Positions 16,080-24,632 are shown, counted from the stretch's first letter. The stretch: DNA of 64,000 bases from Microbacterium lacus (GCF_039531105.1 NZ_BAAAPK010000002.1:100447-164446), one strand, 5' to 3'. Notes: a model not told the origin generated them from the letters alone. Translations and numbers: made by a program.

Positions 16080-16583
16080 TCAGGGGCGCGCGTACTCCGA
16101 GCCGGACCGGGTCCTGGCGAGCTCGCCGTGGTCGACGAGGTGGCGGCGCAGCACCGCCACGTCGTCGGTGAACGCCGCGAGCTGCTCGTTGACCTCGCGC
16201 TCGCTGAGAACGCGATCGTCGGGGAAGGCACGGGCGGCCACGTGCGCCAGGAGTTCGGCCCGGACCGAGCGATCCGCTGGGTACGCGGTGATGCGGCCGT
16301 CCGGCCCGAGGAAACGCTCGACGCCCTGCGGCCGGGGCCGCACCGGACTCGCGACCAGGGCACGGGCGAAGACATCCGGGACCACACGAAGATCGGCGCC
16401 GTCCACGGACAGCAGGCCGGAGCGCGTCAGCGCCTCGCGGACGTGCCGTGCGCGCGACGGCGACAGTGCGTCGAGCGTCGGACTCGCTCCTGCCGTCACG
16501 AACTCGGCGTAGACCGCCCGGGCGGTGTCGTTCGCCAGGGCGGCGACGATCGCTCGCCAGCCTTCGGCGGGGAGGGCAGCCAT
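16080..16583 (-). CDS. DUF2087 domain protein
   Basis: 167 residues. The C-terminal half has the DUF2087 signature: FPDDRVLSEREVNEQLAAF, then DDVAVLRRHLVDHGELARTRSGSEY at about residues 138-162, resembling the regulatory or nucleic-acid-binding domain often fused to ArsR-like winged helices. The N-terminal 75 residues (LANDTARAVYAEFV, ALTRSGLLSVDGADLRV) look like such a winged helix. A transcription-factor role is therefore plausible but unproven. Divergent from the VOC gene at 16623 with only 39 nt between starts; its ATG is exactly six bases after TAGCGT. Confidence 0.75.
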   Translation of the reverse strand: MAALPAEGWRAIVAALANDTARAVYAEFVTAGASPTLDALSPSRARHVREALTRSGLLSVDGADLRVVPDVFARALVASPVRPRPQGVERFLGPDGRITAYPADRSVRAELLAHVAARAFPDDRVLSEREVNEQLAAFTDDVAVLRRHLVDHGELARTRSGSEYARP

Positions 16584-16586
16584 GCC

Positions 16587-16615
16587 TTCACGCTACGCCG
16601 GGCCACGAGTAGTGT
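16587..16615. promoter_or_regulatory. divergent leaderless promoter pair
   Basis: Minus strand: TAGCGT at 16590-16595, six bases from the ATG of the DUF2087 gene, with TGCACA 17 bases upstream. Plus strand: TAGTGT at 16610-16615, seven bases before the ATG at 16623, with TTCACG 17 bases upstream (16587-16592). The two promoters overlap, so their use may be mutually exclusive. Confidence 0.45.
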
Positions 16616-16622
16616 GCACCGC

Positions 16623-17060
16623 ATGCCCATCCGGTTCGAGAACGTCGCGATCGCCGTGCGCGATCTGGAGGCGACGATCGCGTTCTTCACCGATCTCGGG
16701 CTGGAGGAGATCGGCCGCGACACCGTGAGCGGCGAATGGACGGACACCGCGGTGGGCCTGGACGGCAATCACGCGAAGATCGCCATGCTGCAGACACCCG
16801 GCGGCGACGGTCGGCTGGAACTCTTCGAATACATCCACCCGGACGCGATCGAGACCGAGCCCACCCGGCCGAACGAGATCGGCATGCACCGGGTGGCGTT
16901 CTCGGTCGATGACCTCGACGAGGCGCTCGCGATCGCCGCCCGGCACGGCTGCGAGCCGCTGCGCGGAGTGGCGAGGTACGGGGACGTCTACAAGCTCACG
17001 TATGTGCGCGGTCCGAGCGGGATCATCGTGATGCTCGCCCAGGACCTCCGCCGGTCCTGA
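16623..17060 (+). CDS. VOC family protein
   Basis: 145 residues with both VOC halves: FENVAIAVRDLEATIAFFTDLG at the N-terminus, GMHRVAFSVDDLDEALAIAARHG in the middle and GPSGIIVMLAQDL at the end. The pattern of H and E ligand positions (EIGMHR, ELFEY) fits a metal-binding glyoxalase or dioxygenase-like fold; substrate unknown. No ribosome site is visible, consistent with a leaderless message. It is read divergently from the DUF2087 gene, a possible regulator of it. Confidence 0.8.
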   Translation: MPIRFENVAIAVRDLEATIAFFTDLGLEEIGRDTVSGEWTDTAVGLDGNHAKIAMLQTPGGDGRLELFEYIHPDAIETEPTRPNEIGMHRVAFSVDDLDEALAIAARHGCEPLRGVARYGDVYKLTYVRGPSGIIVMLAQDLRRS

Positions 17061-17072
17061 CCCACCTGCACC

Positions 17073-17134
17073 CGCGAGAGGGCACGAACGCACCTCCCGA
17101 GCGGCGTGTCGCCCTACAGATGTGCCCTCTCGCG
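17073..17134. repeat. 13-bp perfect inverted repeat (type E element)
   Basis: CGCGAGAGGGCAC (17073-17085) pairs with 17122-17134 across 36 nt. Lies between two converging genes, so it can act as a bidirectional terminator-like hairpin. Confidence 0.7.
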
Positions 17135-17143
17135 GAGGCGCAG

Positions 17144-18307
17144 TCAGCCTGGTGTGATCGAGATGGCGGTCGCGAGGACGCTCGCTGCCGCACCGAAGAT
17201 GCTGGTCGCCCACGCGAGCGCCCACCCGAGATTCAGATCGACGGAGCGCAACGAGTCGAAGTGGCGATCCAACTCGGCGTAGTAAAGGACCTTGCCTCCG
17301 CGCAGGCCCGGATCCGGGTAGGTGGCGGCCAGGCGACGAAGCCTGCTGTCTACGGGAGCCCGCCACCTGTCGATCTGCCTGCGCACCAGACGCAGCACGT
17401 GCCACTGGGCCCAGATGGCGTCACGGACGAAGACCGCTCCGACGATGAGAAAGGCGACGAATTCGACGATCACCGCGGCGATCCAGGATTGCGGCGTGCT
17501 GACCCAGGACATGAAGGGCGATGGCTGACCCTGCACCGCGATGGCCAACAGGACCATTCCGAGCGAGATCGCGCCGCCCACTTTCCACAATGCCCGATTC
17601 AGGAAGACGATGGCGGGTGTGCGAGCCGGGTTGTGCCAGTCCAGTCGCAGGCTGGGCCTGCTTCCGAGCACGGGGACGAGTGCGGCTATCCACCAGAGGA
17701 TCCACAGCCCGTTGGCTGCCAGCGCCGCCGTCAGTGCCATCGTCAGGAACTCGCCGGGACCGAGGCTGAACTGGCCCCGGGAGGCATCATTCACCCACAA
17801 GAGGAGGGCCATTCCGGTTCCCGCACCCGCGACGACGCCGGCGATCTGGAGCGACATGCGTACGTAGTGCGCTCGGATCCAGTCGGCAATCGCATCTGCA
17901 TCCGAGGACGACAGCCCGAGGCGGTCGATGGCGACAGCGGCGGTGAGCAGGGCGTTCCACAGCACCGGCCCACCGATCAAGAACAGCGCGTTGATCGCGC
18001 ACAGCGCGGAGCACCACAGCCACGTGATCCACCCTGGGCCGACACCGGGCACGCCGAGCGCGGTGCTGATCGCCAGGACGAGGAGGGGGCTGACCGCGAT
18101 GACGGCCGCTCGGCTGCTCCCCGCGGCTGTCCGCACGGTCGTCTCACGCGAGTGTTCGCGATACGCCAGACGAGCCTCGGGGGTGAGTCGGCTCAGTGGA
18201 ATCGCGCGCGTACCGCCGATGCGAAACAGCAGGAGTGCAGTCCGCCCCTCCAGAACCGCCGCTGTGACCGGCCCCGCATCGGCGCGCACGATCGTTCCGT
18301 CACCCAT
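17144..18307 (-). CDS. multi-pass membrane protein of unknown function, 387 aa
   Basis: Not recognised. After a soluble N-terminus of about 65 residues (GRTALLLFRIGGTRAIPLSR, LTPEARLAYREH) there are eight or so membrane helices, including ITWLWCSALCAINALFLIGG, LWILWWIAALVPVLG and SWIAAVIVEFVAFLIVGAVF, then a charged cytoplasmic stretch (RLVRRQIDRW) and a final C-terminal helix. GC at third positions looks lower than in flanking genes (for example cgatgg, gaattcgacg), a hint of recent acquisition. Start ATG 18305-18307 has an AGGGGG site close by; an in-frame GTG at 18325 is also possible. Confidence 0.65.
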   Translation of the reverse strand: MGDGTIVRADAGPVTAAVLEGRTALLLFRIGGTRAIPLSRLTPEARLAYREHSRETTVRTAAGSSRAAVIAVSPLLVLAISTALGVPGVGPGWITWLWCSALCAINALFLIGGPVLWNALLTAAVAIDRLGLSSSDADAIADWIRAHYVRMSLQIAGVVAGAGTGMALLLWVNDASRGQFSLGPGEFLTMALTAALAANGLWILWWIAALVPVLGSRPSLRLDWHNPARTPAIVFLNRALWKVGGAISLGMVLLAIAVQGQPSPFMSWVSTPQSWIAAVIVEFVAFLIVGAVFVRDAIWAQWHVLRLVRRQIDRWRAPVDSRLRRLAATYPDPGLRGGKVLYYAELDRHFDSLRSVDLNLGWALAWATSIFGAAASVLATAISITPG

Positions 18308-18375
18308 CCATCCCCCTGGGACCACGTTAGCGGCGCGGCATCATGCCCCAGGAATCGATGACCTCGGAGTCGACG

Positions 18376-19161
18376 TCAGCCCAGGACGCGACCGCTCACG
18401 GCGAGGGCGGTGCGGCGGGGCATGAAGCCCACGAGCTTGGCGGTGATCGCGTTCATCCGGCCGGACACCACGCTCGGCGGCGTGCTGCGCCGGTCCAGCT
18501 CGCGCAGAGCGAGCGAGACGACCTGCTCGGGGGTCTGGAACCGCCCGACCGATGCGTCCTCGCCGCCCACCACGTCGAAGAACTCGGTGCGCGTCGCGCC
18601 CGGGCTCACGGCGAGGACGCCGAGCCCCGACTCCCGCGTCTCATACGCGAGCGCCTCCGTGAAGCTCAGCACGAACGCCTTCGTCGCCCCGTACACCGCC
18701 ATGCTCGGGCACGGCTGGTACGCCGCCGTGCTCGCGATGTTCACGAGGGCGCCGCGTCCCGCACGGACCAGGTCGGGGAGGAACTCCCGCGTGATCGCCA
18801 CGAGCGAGGAGACGTTCAGCTGCACCATCTCGGCGATCCGCGCGGGATCCGCCTCGACGAAGTCGCCCTTCATTCCGAAGCCGGCGTTGTTCACGAGGGT
18901 GTCGACCGACAGGCCGCGCGCCTGCAGTTCTCGCCGCAGTTCGGCCGCGGCATCCGGCCGGGCGAGATCGAGCCCGATCACGGTCGCGGTCACGTTGTAG
19001 CCGGACTCCAGCGAGGCGGCGAGGTCGCGCAGGCGCTCCTCGCGGCGGGCGACGAGCACGACGTCCGCTCCGCGGGCGGCGAACTGGCGCGCGAACTCGG
19101 ATCCGAGGCCGGCGCTCGCGCCGGTGATGAGGGCGGTCGTGCCGCGGTGGTTTCTGGTCAT
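18376..19161 (-). CDS. short-chain dehydrogenase/reductase
   Basis: 261 residues with the classical SDR plan: cofactor loop TGASAGLGSEFARQ near residue 13, NNAG motif, catalytic Ser in NIASTAAY and YGATK with the active Tyr and Lys. The arginine-rich stretch VVLVARREERLRDLA after the second strand favours NADP(H). The LALREL-to-FMPRRTALAVSGR C-terminus is typical of the DltE/YqjQ-like subgroup annotated as general ketone or acyl reductases. Divergent from the TetR regulator, which probably represses it. The start ATG is at position +1 of a predicted promoter (leaderless). Confidence 0.87.
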   Translation of the reverse strand: MTRNHRGTTALITGASAGLGSEFARQFAARGADVVLVARREERLRDLAASLESGYNVTATVIGLDLARPDAAAELRRELQARGLSVDTLVNNAGFGMKGDFVEADPARIAEMVQLNVSSLVAITREFLPDLVRAGRGALVNIASTAAYQPCPSMAVYGATKAFVLSFTEALAYETRESGLGVLAVSPGATRTEFFDVVGGEDASVGRFQTPEQVVSLALRELDRRSTPPSVVSGRMNAITAKLVGFMPRRTALAVSGRVLG

Positions 19162-19163
19162 GA

Positions 19164-19216
19164 TGTCAATGTAGACAGTGACAGCATTGTTGTCAATGCC
19201 AACACTGAGATAGCGT
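19164..19216. promoter_or_regulatory. overlapping divergent leaderless promoters with palindromic TetR-type operator
   Basis: Minus strand: TTGACA (19191-19196), 17-nt spacer, TACATT (19168-19173), then six bases to the SDR ATG. Plus strand: TTGTTG (19187-19192), 18-nt spacer, TAGCGT (19211-19216), then six bases to the tetR ATG. The -35 boxes overlap. CATTG-TTGT-CAATG (19185-19198) and TGACA-N7-TGTCA (19179-19195) are nested palindromes over both -35 boxes, and TGTCAATG is repeated at 19164 and 19191. One bound repressor would shut both genes. Confidence 0.65.
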
Positions 19217-19222
19217 GAGGGC

Positions 19223-19801
19223 ATGACCTACCACCACGGCAATCTGCGCGCCGATCTCCTCGAGCGCGCGTGGAGCGTGGTGGATACCGAGGGCGCCGAG
19301 GCCCTGTCCCTGCGTCAGCTCGCCCGCGATGCCGGCGTGAGTCACGGCGCTTCGGCACGCCACTTCCGCGACAAGCAGGCGCTGCTGGACGCGGTCGCCC
19401 TCCAGGGCTTCGAGCGGCTCAACAGGGCATTGACGGATGCCGCCACCTCGGCATCCGCCTTCGCCGAGCGCTTCCGCGCCGTGGGCGACGCGTACGTCGC
19501 GTTCGCGGTCGCGCACCCGGCGGTGCTGGGAGTCATGTACGCGGCGAAGCACCACCCGGACGCGAGCGCCGAACTCGTCGCGGCCAGCCACGTCGGCATG
19601 CACGGACTCGTCGAGCTCTTCGTCGCGGGTCAGGCCTCGGGCGACCTCCGCGCGGGCGACCCTGCGCAACAGGCGCTCGTCGCGTTCGCCGCGGTGCACG
19701 GGGTCGCGACGCTCGCGACGGACGACCTCCTGAACGGGGTGCCGTGGCAGGATGCCGCCGCCGCGACGATCTCGTTCGTCTGGAGCGGGCTCGCCGCCTG
19801 A
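19223..19801 (+). CDS. TetR/AcrR family regulator
   Basis: 192 residues. N-terminal helix-turn-helix (ALSLRQLARDAGVSHGASARHF, about residues 28-49) with the conserved recognition-helix ending HFRDKQALLDAV; the C-terminal domain has the TetR_C form FAVAHPAVLGVMY. It faces the SDR gene across a 61-nt intergenic region carrying a palindromic operator, the usual arrangement for autoregulation plus repression of the divergent enzyme. Ligand unknown. Leaderless start, TAGCGT then six bases. Confidence 0.88.
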   Translation: MTYHHGNLRADLLERAWSVVDTEGAEALSLRQLARDAGVSHGASARHFRDKQALLDAVALQGFERLNRALTDAATSASAFAERFRAVGDAYVAFAVAHPAVLGVMYAAKHHPDASAELVAASHVGMHGLVELFVAGQASGDLRAGDPAQQALVAFAAVHGVATLATDDLLNGVPWQDAAAATISFVWSGLAA

Positions 19802-19810
19802 CCCGTTCGC

Positions 19811-19942
19811 TTCAGTGGGCAGCATCCGTCGCCCCATCCGCGGCGAAGCGACAGATGGCGTCCACCGAAAGGGCGACGCGCGCCTTGAGTGGGCGACATC
19901 CGCCGCCTCATGGGCCGGAGGCGACAGAAAGCGCCCACCGAA
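19811..19942. repeat. tandem pair of imperfect palindromes (type F element)
   Basis: Two units, 19811-19869 and 19885-19942, offset by 74 nt. Each opens with TTsAGTGGGC and closes with (G/C)CCACCGAA, so each can fold on itself, and both contain CATCCGycGCC. They fill the gap between converging tetR and glyS. Confidence 0.7.
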
Positions 19943-19962
19943 GGGATGGTGCGCCCGCGAGC

Positions 19963-21348
19963 TCAGGCGCCGCGCAGGCGCTCGGCGAGGTAGGCGTGCA
20001 GGGTCTCGAGCGGCACGCGCTCCTGGGCCATCGTGTCGCGATCGCGCACGGTCACGGCGCGGTCCTCGAGCGAGTCGAAATCGATCGTGACGCAGAACGG
20101 CGTGCCGATCTCGTCCTGCCGGCGATAGCGGCGACCGATCGCGCCTGCGTCGTCGAAGTCGACGTTCCACTCGCCGCGCAGGTCCGCCGCGACCTCGCGC
20201 GCGATCGGCGAGAGCTGCTCGTTGCGCGAGAGCGGAAGCACCGCGACCTTCACCGGGGCCAGACGCGGGTCGAGCTTGAGCACCGTCCGCGAGTCGGTGC
20301 CGCCCTTCGCGTTCGGCACTTCCTCCTCGCGGTACGCGTCCACGAGGAACGCCATCATCGCGCGGGTGAGACCGAACGACGGCTCGATCACGAACGGCGT
20401 GTAGCGCTCGCCGCTGGCCTGATCGAAGTACGACAGGCTCTGGCCGGACGCCTCGGTGTGGCTGGAGAGGTCGTAGTCCGTGCGGTTGGCGATGCCCATG
20501 AGCTCGCCCCACTGCTTGCCGGGGAAGCCGAACTCGTACTCGACGTCGATCGTGCCATCCGAGTAGTGCGCGCGATCCTCCTCGGGCACGTCGTATCGGC
20601 GCATGTGCGCGGGATCGATGCCCAGGTCGACGAACCAGTTCCAGCACGCCTCGACCCAGTGATCGAACCACTCCTGCGCCTCGGCCGGCGGCACGAAGAA
20701 CTCGATCTCCATCTGCTCGAACTCGCGCGTGCGGAAGATGAAGTTGCCGGGGGTGATCTCGTTGCGGAACGCCTTGCCGACCTGGCCGATGCCGAACGGC
20801 GGCTTCTTGCGCGACGCGGTGAGCACGTTCGAGAAGTTCACGAAGATGCCCTGCGCGGTCTCGGGGCGGAGGTAGTGCAGGCCCGACTCGTCGTCCACGA
20901 CGCCCAGGTAGGTCTTCACGAGGCCGGAGAACGCCTTCGGCTCGGTGTACTGACCCTTCGTGCCGCAGTTCGGGCACGGGATGTCGGCGAGACCGTTCTC
21001 GGCCGGGCGACCCTTGCGCGCCTCGAAGTCCTCGATCAGGTTGTCGGCGCGGAAGCGCTTGTGGCAGTGCAGACACTCCACGAGCGGGTCGGTGAACGTC
21101 GCGACGTGACCGGAGGCCTCCCACACGCGCTTGGGAAGGATCACCGAGGAGTCCAGGCCCACCATGTCGCCGCGGCCGCGGACGAAGGTCTGCCACCACT
21201 GCCGGCGGATGTTCTCCTTCAGCTCCGTGCCGAGCGGGCCGTAGTCCCACGCGGAGCGCGAGCCGCCGTAGATCTCACCGGCCTGGAACACGAACCCGCG
21301 GTGGCGGGCGAGGGCGATGACTTTGTCGAGGCGGGACTGCTCGGCCAC
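19963..21348 (-). CDS. glyS: glycyl-tRNA synthetase
   Basis: Charges tRNA-Gly; alpha2-type class II synthetase of 461 residues, the usual actinobacterial length. Class II motifs are present: [13 protein letters not shown] near the N-terminus, [12 protein letters not shown] with FRNEITP (motif 2), and [10 protein letters not shown] (motif 3). A zinc site is seen as CLHCHKRF and CPNCGTKG. The anticodon-binding domain occupies the last 110 residues. The GTG at 21346-21348 has TTGGAG seven bases upstream; the longer in-frame ATG at 21414 would add 22 unconserved residues. Essential gene; no T-box is seen upstream. A TTGACG lies about 65 bases upstream as a candidate -35. Confidence 0.96.
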   Translation of the reverse strand: MAEQSRLDKVIALARHRGFVFQAGEIYGGSRSAWDYGPLGTELKENIRRQWWQTFVRGRGDMVGLDSSVILPKRVWEASGHVATFTDPLVECLHCHKRFRADNLIEDFEARKGRPAENGLADIPCPNCGTKGQYTEPKAFSGLVKTYLGVVDDESGLHYLRPETAQGIFVNFSNVLTASRKKPPFGIGQVGKAFRNEITPGNFIFRTREFEQMEIEFFVPPAEAQEWFDHWVEACWNWFVDLGIDPAHMRRYDVPEEDRAHYSDGTIDVEYEFGFPGKQWGELMGIANRTDYDLSSHTEASGQSLSYFDQASGERYTPFVIEPSFGLTRAMMAFLVDAYREEEVPNAKGGTDSRTVLKLDPRLAPVKVAVLPLSRNEQLSPIAREVAADLRGEWNVDFDDAGAIGRRYRRQDEIGTPFCVTIDFDSLEDRAVTVRDRDTMAQERVPLETLHAYLAERLRGA

Positions 21349-21464
21349 GGTGGCTCCAATGGTCGGGTGAGGGAGGCGCGATGCGCGCAGAGAGCCGCGC
21401 GCGGCATCCGTCAAGTCTAGCTAGCGTGGTGCCCAGCACCTTCCTACTCGTCCGAGGAGGCCTC

Positions 21465-22505
21465 ATGCCCGAGCAGTCCGTCCACGTCCGCGACCTCGCC
21501 GGCGCGGCGCCGGCCTTCGAGAGCGATCTCGGCCGGATCGACGAGCTCACCCGCGAGCGGTTCCCGATCCTGAAGCGCCTGTCGATCAAGCGCATCGTGC
21601 TCGAGCCCGGCGCCGTCCGCGAACCGCAGTGGAATGTCAACGCCAATCAGCTCGCGTACGTCGTCTCGGGCACCGTTCTCGTCTCGATGCTCGGCAACGC
21701 CGATGCGTTCTCGTCGTTCGTCGTCGGCCCGGGGCAGATGTACCACGTCGAATCCGGGGCGGTCTATCACCTCGAGAACATCGGCGACGAGACCGCCGAG
21801 ATCATCGCGGCGCTGCGCAGCTCGCGCCCGAAGCACTTCTCGCTGCAGTCGAGCATGAACGCGATGACGGATGCCGTGCTCGGCAACACGTACGACCTTC
21901 CGGCATCCGCATTCCAGGCGTTCCCCCGCGGCGACGCCTCCCAGCTCGTGCGCCGCGAAGGCGCCGCGCGCATTCCCGACACCGCGGGCCTGCCCAACGC
22001 CCGGCTGTTCGACCTCGGCGGGCAGATCGCGCCGCTCGCGTACCCGTACGGCAGTGCGAAGCTCGCGCGGAAGCAGTTCTGGGCGGCGCTGGAGGACATC
22101 TCGATGTACTCGCTGACGATCGGCGGGGCCGGGATGCGCGAGCCGCACTGGCACCCGGTCACCGCGGAGCTCGGGTACGTCCACCGCGGACACGGGCGCA
22201 TGCGCGTGCTGTCACCGGACGGGACGCTGGACGAATACGAGCTGCGGCCCGGCCAGGCGTACTTCATCCCCCGCGCGTACCCGCATCACATCGAGGCGCT
22301 CGAGGATGACGGCATCCACTTCCTGATCTTCTTCGACCAGCCCACCCCCGGCGACATCGGGTATCGGGCGACCGCGTCGGCGTTCTCGCGCGAAGTGCTC
22401 GCCGCGTCGTTCGGGGTACCCGAGCGCGCTCTGCCGAGGTTCCCGTTCACGCCGATCGATCCGCTCATCGTCGCGCGGAAGAACCCGCGGGACCCGGTGG
22501 ACTGA
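21465..22505 (+). CDS. bicupin, oxalate decarboxylase-like
   Basis: 346 residues, two cupin barrels as in OxdC-type enzymes, Mn-dependent in that family. The C-terminal cupin has a complete metal site: His228, His230 and Glu235 in REPHWHPVTAELGY and His274 in IPRAYPHH. In the N-terminal cupin the equivalent positions are Gln55, Asn57 and Gln62 (REPQWNVNANQLAY); only His102 survives, so it cannot bind metal in the normal way. The active site of oxalate decarboxylase is usually attributed to the N-terminal site, so a different reaction, such as an oxidase or an epimerase, is possible. A strong GAGGAGG ribosome site lies six bases before the ATG. Its stop abuts the stop of the converging lipoprotein gene (TGATCA). 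Confidence 0.82.
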   Translation: MPEQSVHVRDLAGAAPAFESDLGRIDELTRERFPILKRLSIKRIVLEPGAVREPQWNVNANQLAYVVSGTVLVSMLGNADAFSSFVVGPGQMYHVESGAVYHLENIGDETAEIIAALRSSRPKHFSLQSSMNAMTDAVLGNTYDLPASAFQAFPRGDASQLVRREGAARIPDTAGLPNARLFDLGGQIAPLAYPYGSAKLARKQFWAALEDISMYSLTIGGAGMREPHWHPVTAELGYVHRGHGRMRVLSPDGTLDEYELRPGQAYFIPRAYPHHIEALEDDGIHFLIFFDQPTPGDIGYRATASAFSREVLAASFGVPERALPRFPFTPIDPLIVARKNPRDPVD

Positions 22506-23462
22506 TCAGCCCGGCCCGAACCCGCACCAGTCCGCGACCCAGCGCAGGATCTCGCCGCGCATCGCCTCGGGAGCGGCGACCTCGACCGCACCTTCGGTGC
22601 CGTCGACCCGCACCTGCACATTGAACACCGTGCCGCGCTTGTCCTCCATGACCGCGTGCGGGTCGCAGCGCAACGGCACGATCGGCACGGTCACGTCGGT
22701 GGCGACATCCGTACCGGCGACGGTGAGGCCGAGCGGGAAGGGCGTCGGCTGATCGCCGAACTTCAGGAGGTTCGTGGTCTGGACGTCGAGGAGCTCCGCC
22801 GCAGCCGCGCCGCCGACCGGCGCGATCCCGAGGGTCAATGCGGCGGGAGCGGGCGCGGCGCTCGGGGTGAACTCCGTCCACTCCAGGGCGACAGCCTTCG
22901 CGAGGTCGGCGCGGAGGCATTCCTTCTCGTGGATCAGGGTCGTGAATCCGAGCGGGTCGTCGACCTCGACCGTGGCGGTGCTGCCGTCCGCGAGCTCGAG
23001 GGTCACGCGGCTCGTGCGGGAGGCGGCATCCGGCTCACGGTCGCACGCCGACGGCGGCAGGCCGAAGCGAAGGTCGACCGTGCGGCCGGCGGCGATCGTG
23101 CTCGTGCGGTCGCGGACGGCCTCGCCGTCGAACCAGTCGTCCGCGAAGGTCAGGCGGGTGATCGTGAGGTCTTCGTCGGAGTCGTTGATCACGCGCACCT
23201 GCGCGCCGCGCTCGGCGACGTCCGAGCGCAGCTGGAACAGCTCGACCTGGACTCCCGCGGGCAGCGCGGCCGGTGTTCCCCCGGTTTCGGCGGGTTGCGG
23301 GGCGCACGCCGCAAGCGCGAGGACGGCGGTCACCGCGAGCAGCTGTGCATAACTCCTACGTTTCCGTCCCCGGCCTCCGAGCCGGTCGCGGAAAGACGCC
23401 GCACCCGGCATCGCAGGCGCGCGGAATGCGGGAGTTGTGAACGCCGAGCCGCCGCGACCCAT
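22506..23462 (-). CDS. putative lipoprotein, 318 aa
   Basis: Not assigned to a family. The signal region KRRSYAQLLAVTAVLALAAC (about residues 37-56) has a basic n-region and a lipobox (LALAAC), predicting a lipid-anchored extracytoplasmic protein. The mature part has Ig-like beta character (VRVINDSDEDLTITRLTF, VTLELADGSTATVEVDD) and five cysteines. The n-region is unusually long with the ATG at 23460-23462; an internal ATG at 23409-23411 is the alternative. An inverted repeat (23344-23442) overlaps this N-terminal coding stretch. Only 11 nt separate it from the upstream racemase gene. Confidence 0.72.
   Translation of the reverse strand: MGRGGSAFTTPAFRAPAMPGAASFRDRLGGRGRKRRSYAQLLAVTAVLALAACAPQPAETGGTPAALPAGVQVELFQLRSDVAERGAQVRVINDSDEDLTITRLTFADDWFDGEAVRDRTSTIAAGRTVDLRFGLPPSACDREPDAASRTSRVTLELADGSTATVEVDDPLGFTTLIHEKECLRADLAKAVALEWTEFTPSAAPAPAALTLGIAPVGGAAAAELLDVQTTNLLKFGDQPTPFPLGLTVAGTDVATDVTVPIVPLRCDPHAVMEDKRGTVFNVQVRVDGTEGAVEVAAPEAMRGEILRWVADWCGFGPG
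23344..23442. repeat. imperfect inverted repeat overlapping a signal-peptide coding region (type D-like)
   Basis: TGTGCATAACTCCTACG (from 23344) and GCGGGAGTTGTGAAC (ending 23442) face each other across about 60 nt. The TGTGCAtAACTCCT arm matches the type D arm at 13293. It lies just after the stop of the racemase gene but inside the 5' end of the lipoprotein gene. Confidence 0.5.
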
Positions 23463-23473
23463 GCCTGAACCGC

Positions 23474-24607
23474 CTACCGCCGCACGATTTCGCGCGCGAC
23501 CGTGAAGTCTTCGAGCGCGACCGGGTCGATCTCGACGCCCAGGCCCGCGCCGGTGGGCACGCGCACGTGCCCGTCCTCGAGCACGGCGGGCTCGGTCACG
23601 ATGTCGCGCGCGTAGAACCGGCTCGAGGCCGACACGTCGCCCGGCAGCGAGAAGCCCGGCAGAGCGGCGAGCGCGGCGTTCGCGGCCCGGCCGATCCCCG
23701 TCTCGAGCATCCCGCCGCACCACACCGGGATGCCGGCCGCCTGGCACAGGTCTTGGATCGCGACGGCCTCGAGGTAGCCGCCGACGCGGCCGGCCTTGAT
23801 GTTGACGACGGATGCCGACCCCAGCGCGAGCGCGTCGACCGCGGCCTTGCGCGAGACGATCGACTCGTCCAGGCACACCGGGGTGCGCAACCGCCGCGCG
23901 AGGGTCGCGTGGTCGACGATGTCGTCCTCCTGCAGCGGCTGCTCGATCAGCAGGAGGTCGAAGCGGTCCAGCTCCGCCAGCGTGTCCGCGTCGGCGAGCG
24001 TGTAGGCGGAGTTCGCGTCCACCTGCAGCGGGATGCCGCCGAACGCGTCCCGCACGGCCGCGGTGTCCGCGACGTCGCGGCCGGGTTTGATCTTGATCTT
24101 GATGCGCACGTATCCCTCGTCGAGGTACCCCCGGACGACCTCGACGAGAGCGGCCGGATCCCGCTGGATGCCGACGCTCACGCCGCTCGGCACGCGGTCG
24201 CGCACCGCGCCCAGGTACTCCCCCAGCGGTCGGCCGGCGGCGCGCAGCGCCGCGTCGAGCACGGCGAGCTCCAGCCCCGCCTTGGCCATGCGGTGTCCCA
24301 CGAACGGATGCAGCGCGCCCGCGACCTGTTCGGGGGCGAGCGTGCGCTCCGCGAGCAGGGCGGGGATCAGGAAGCGGAGCGCGGCATCCCACGCCCCCTG
24401 CGTGTATTCGCTGGAGTACAGCGGTGCGGCGCTCGTGACCACCTCGCCCCAGCCGTCACCGTCGGCGGTGAGGGCACGCGCGATGATCACTTCGCGCACC
24501 GCCTCGGTGCCGAAGCTCGTGGTGAACGGCGCGACGAGCGGGATCTGCAGCACGCGCAGCTCGAACCCGTCGAGCGTCACGGCCGGGGCGGGGCGGGCGA
24601 TCGGCAT
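23474..24607 (-). CDS. o-succinylbenzoate synthase / N-succinylamino acid racemase family enzyme
   Basis: Enolase superfamily, MenC/NSAR branch, 377 residues. The catalytic set is intact: Lys170/Lys172 in RIKIKIKPG, metal ligands Asp197 (VDANS), Glu222 (IEQPL) and Asp247 (CLDES), and the opposite lysine Lys271 (NIKAGRVGG). Members of this branch dehydrate SHCHC to o-succinylbenzoate in menaquinone synthesis, racemise N-succinylamino acids, or do both. No other men gene is nearby, while a GNAT gene lies 0.7 kb upstream on the same strand, an arrangement that favours the racemase role. Confidence in the fold is very high, in the substrate low. Confidence 0.88.
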   Translation of the reverse strand: MPIARPAPAVTLDGFELRVLQIPLVAPFTTSFGTEAVREVIIARALTADGDGWGEVVTSAAPLYSSEYTQGAWDAALRFLIPALLAERTLAPEQVAGALHPFVGHRMAKAGLELAVLDAALRAAGRPLGEYLGAVRDRVPSGVSVGIQRDPAALVEVVRGYLDEGYVRIKIKIKPGRDVADTAAVRDAFGGIPLQVDANSAYTLADADTLAELDRFDLLLIEQPLQEDDIVDHATLARRLRTPVCLDESIVSRKAAVDALALGSASVVNIKAGRVGGYLEAVAIQDLCQAAGIPVWCGGMLETGIGRAANAALAALPGFSLPGDVSASSRFYARDIVTEPAVLEDGHVRVPTGAGLGVEIDPVALEDFTVAREIVRR

Positions 24608-24632
24608 GCGCCCAGGCTACGCCCGGGACGGT

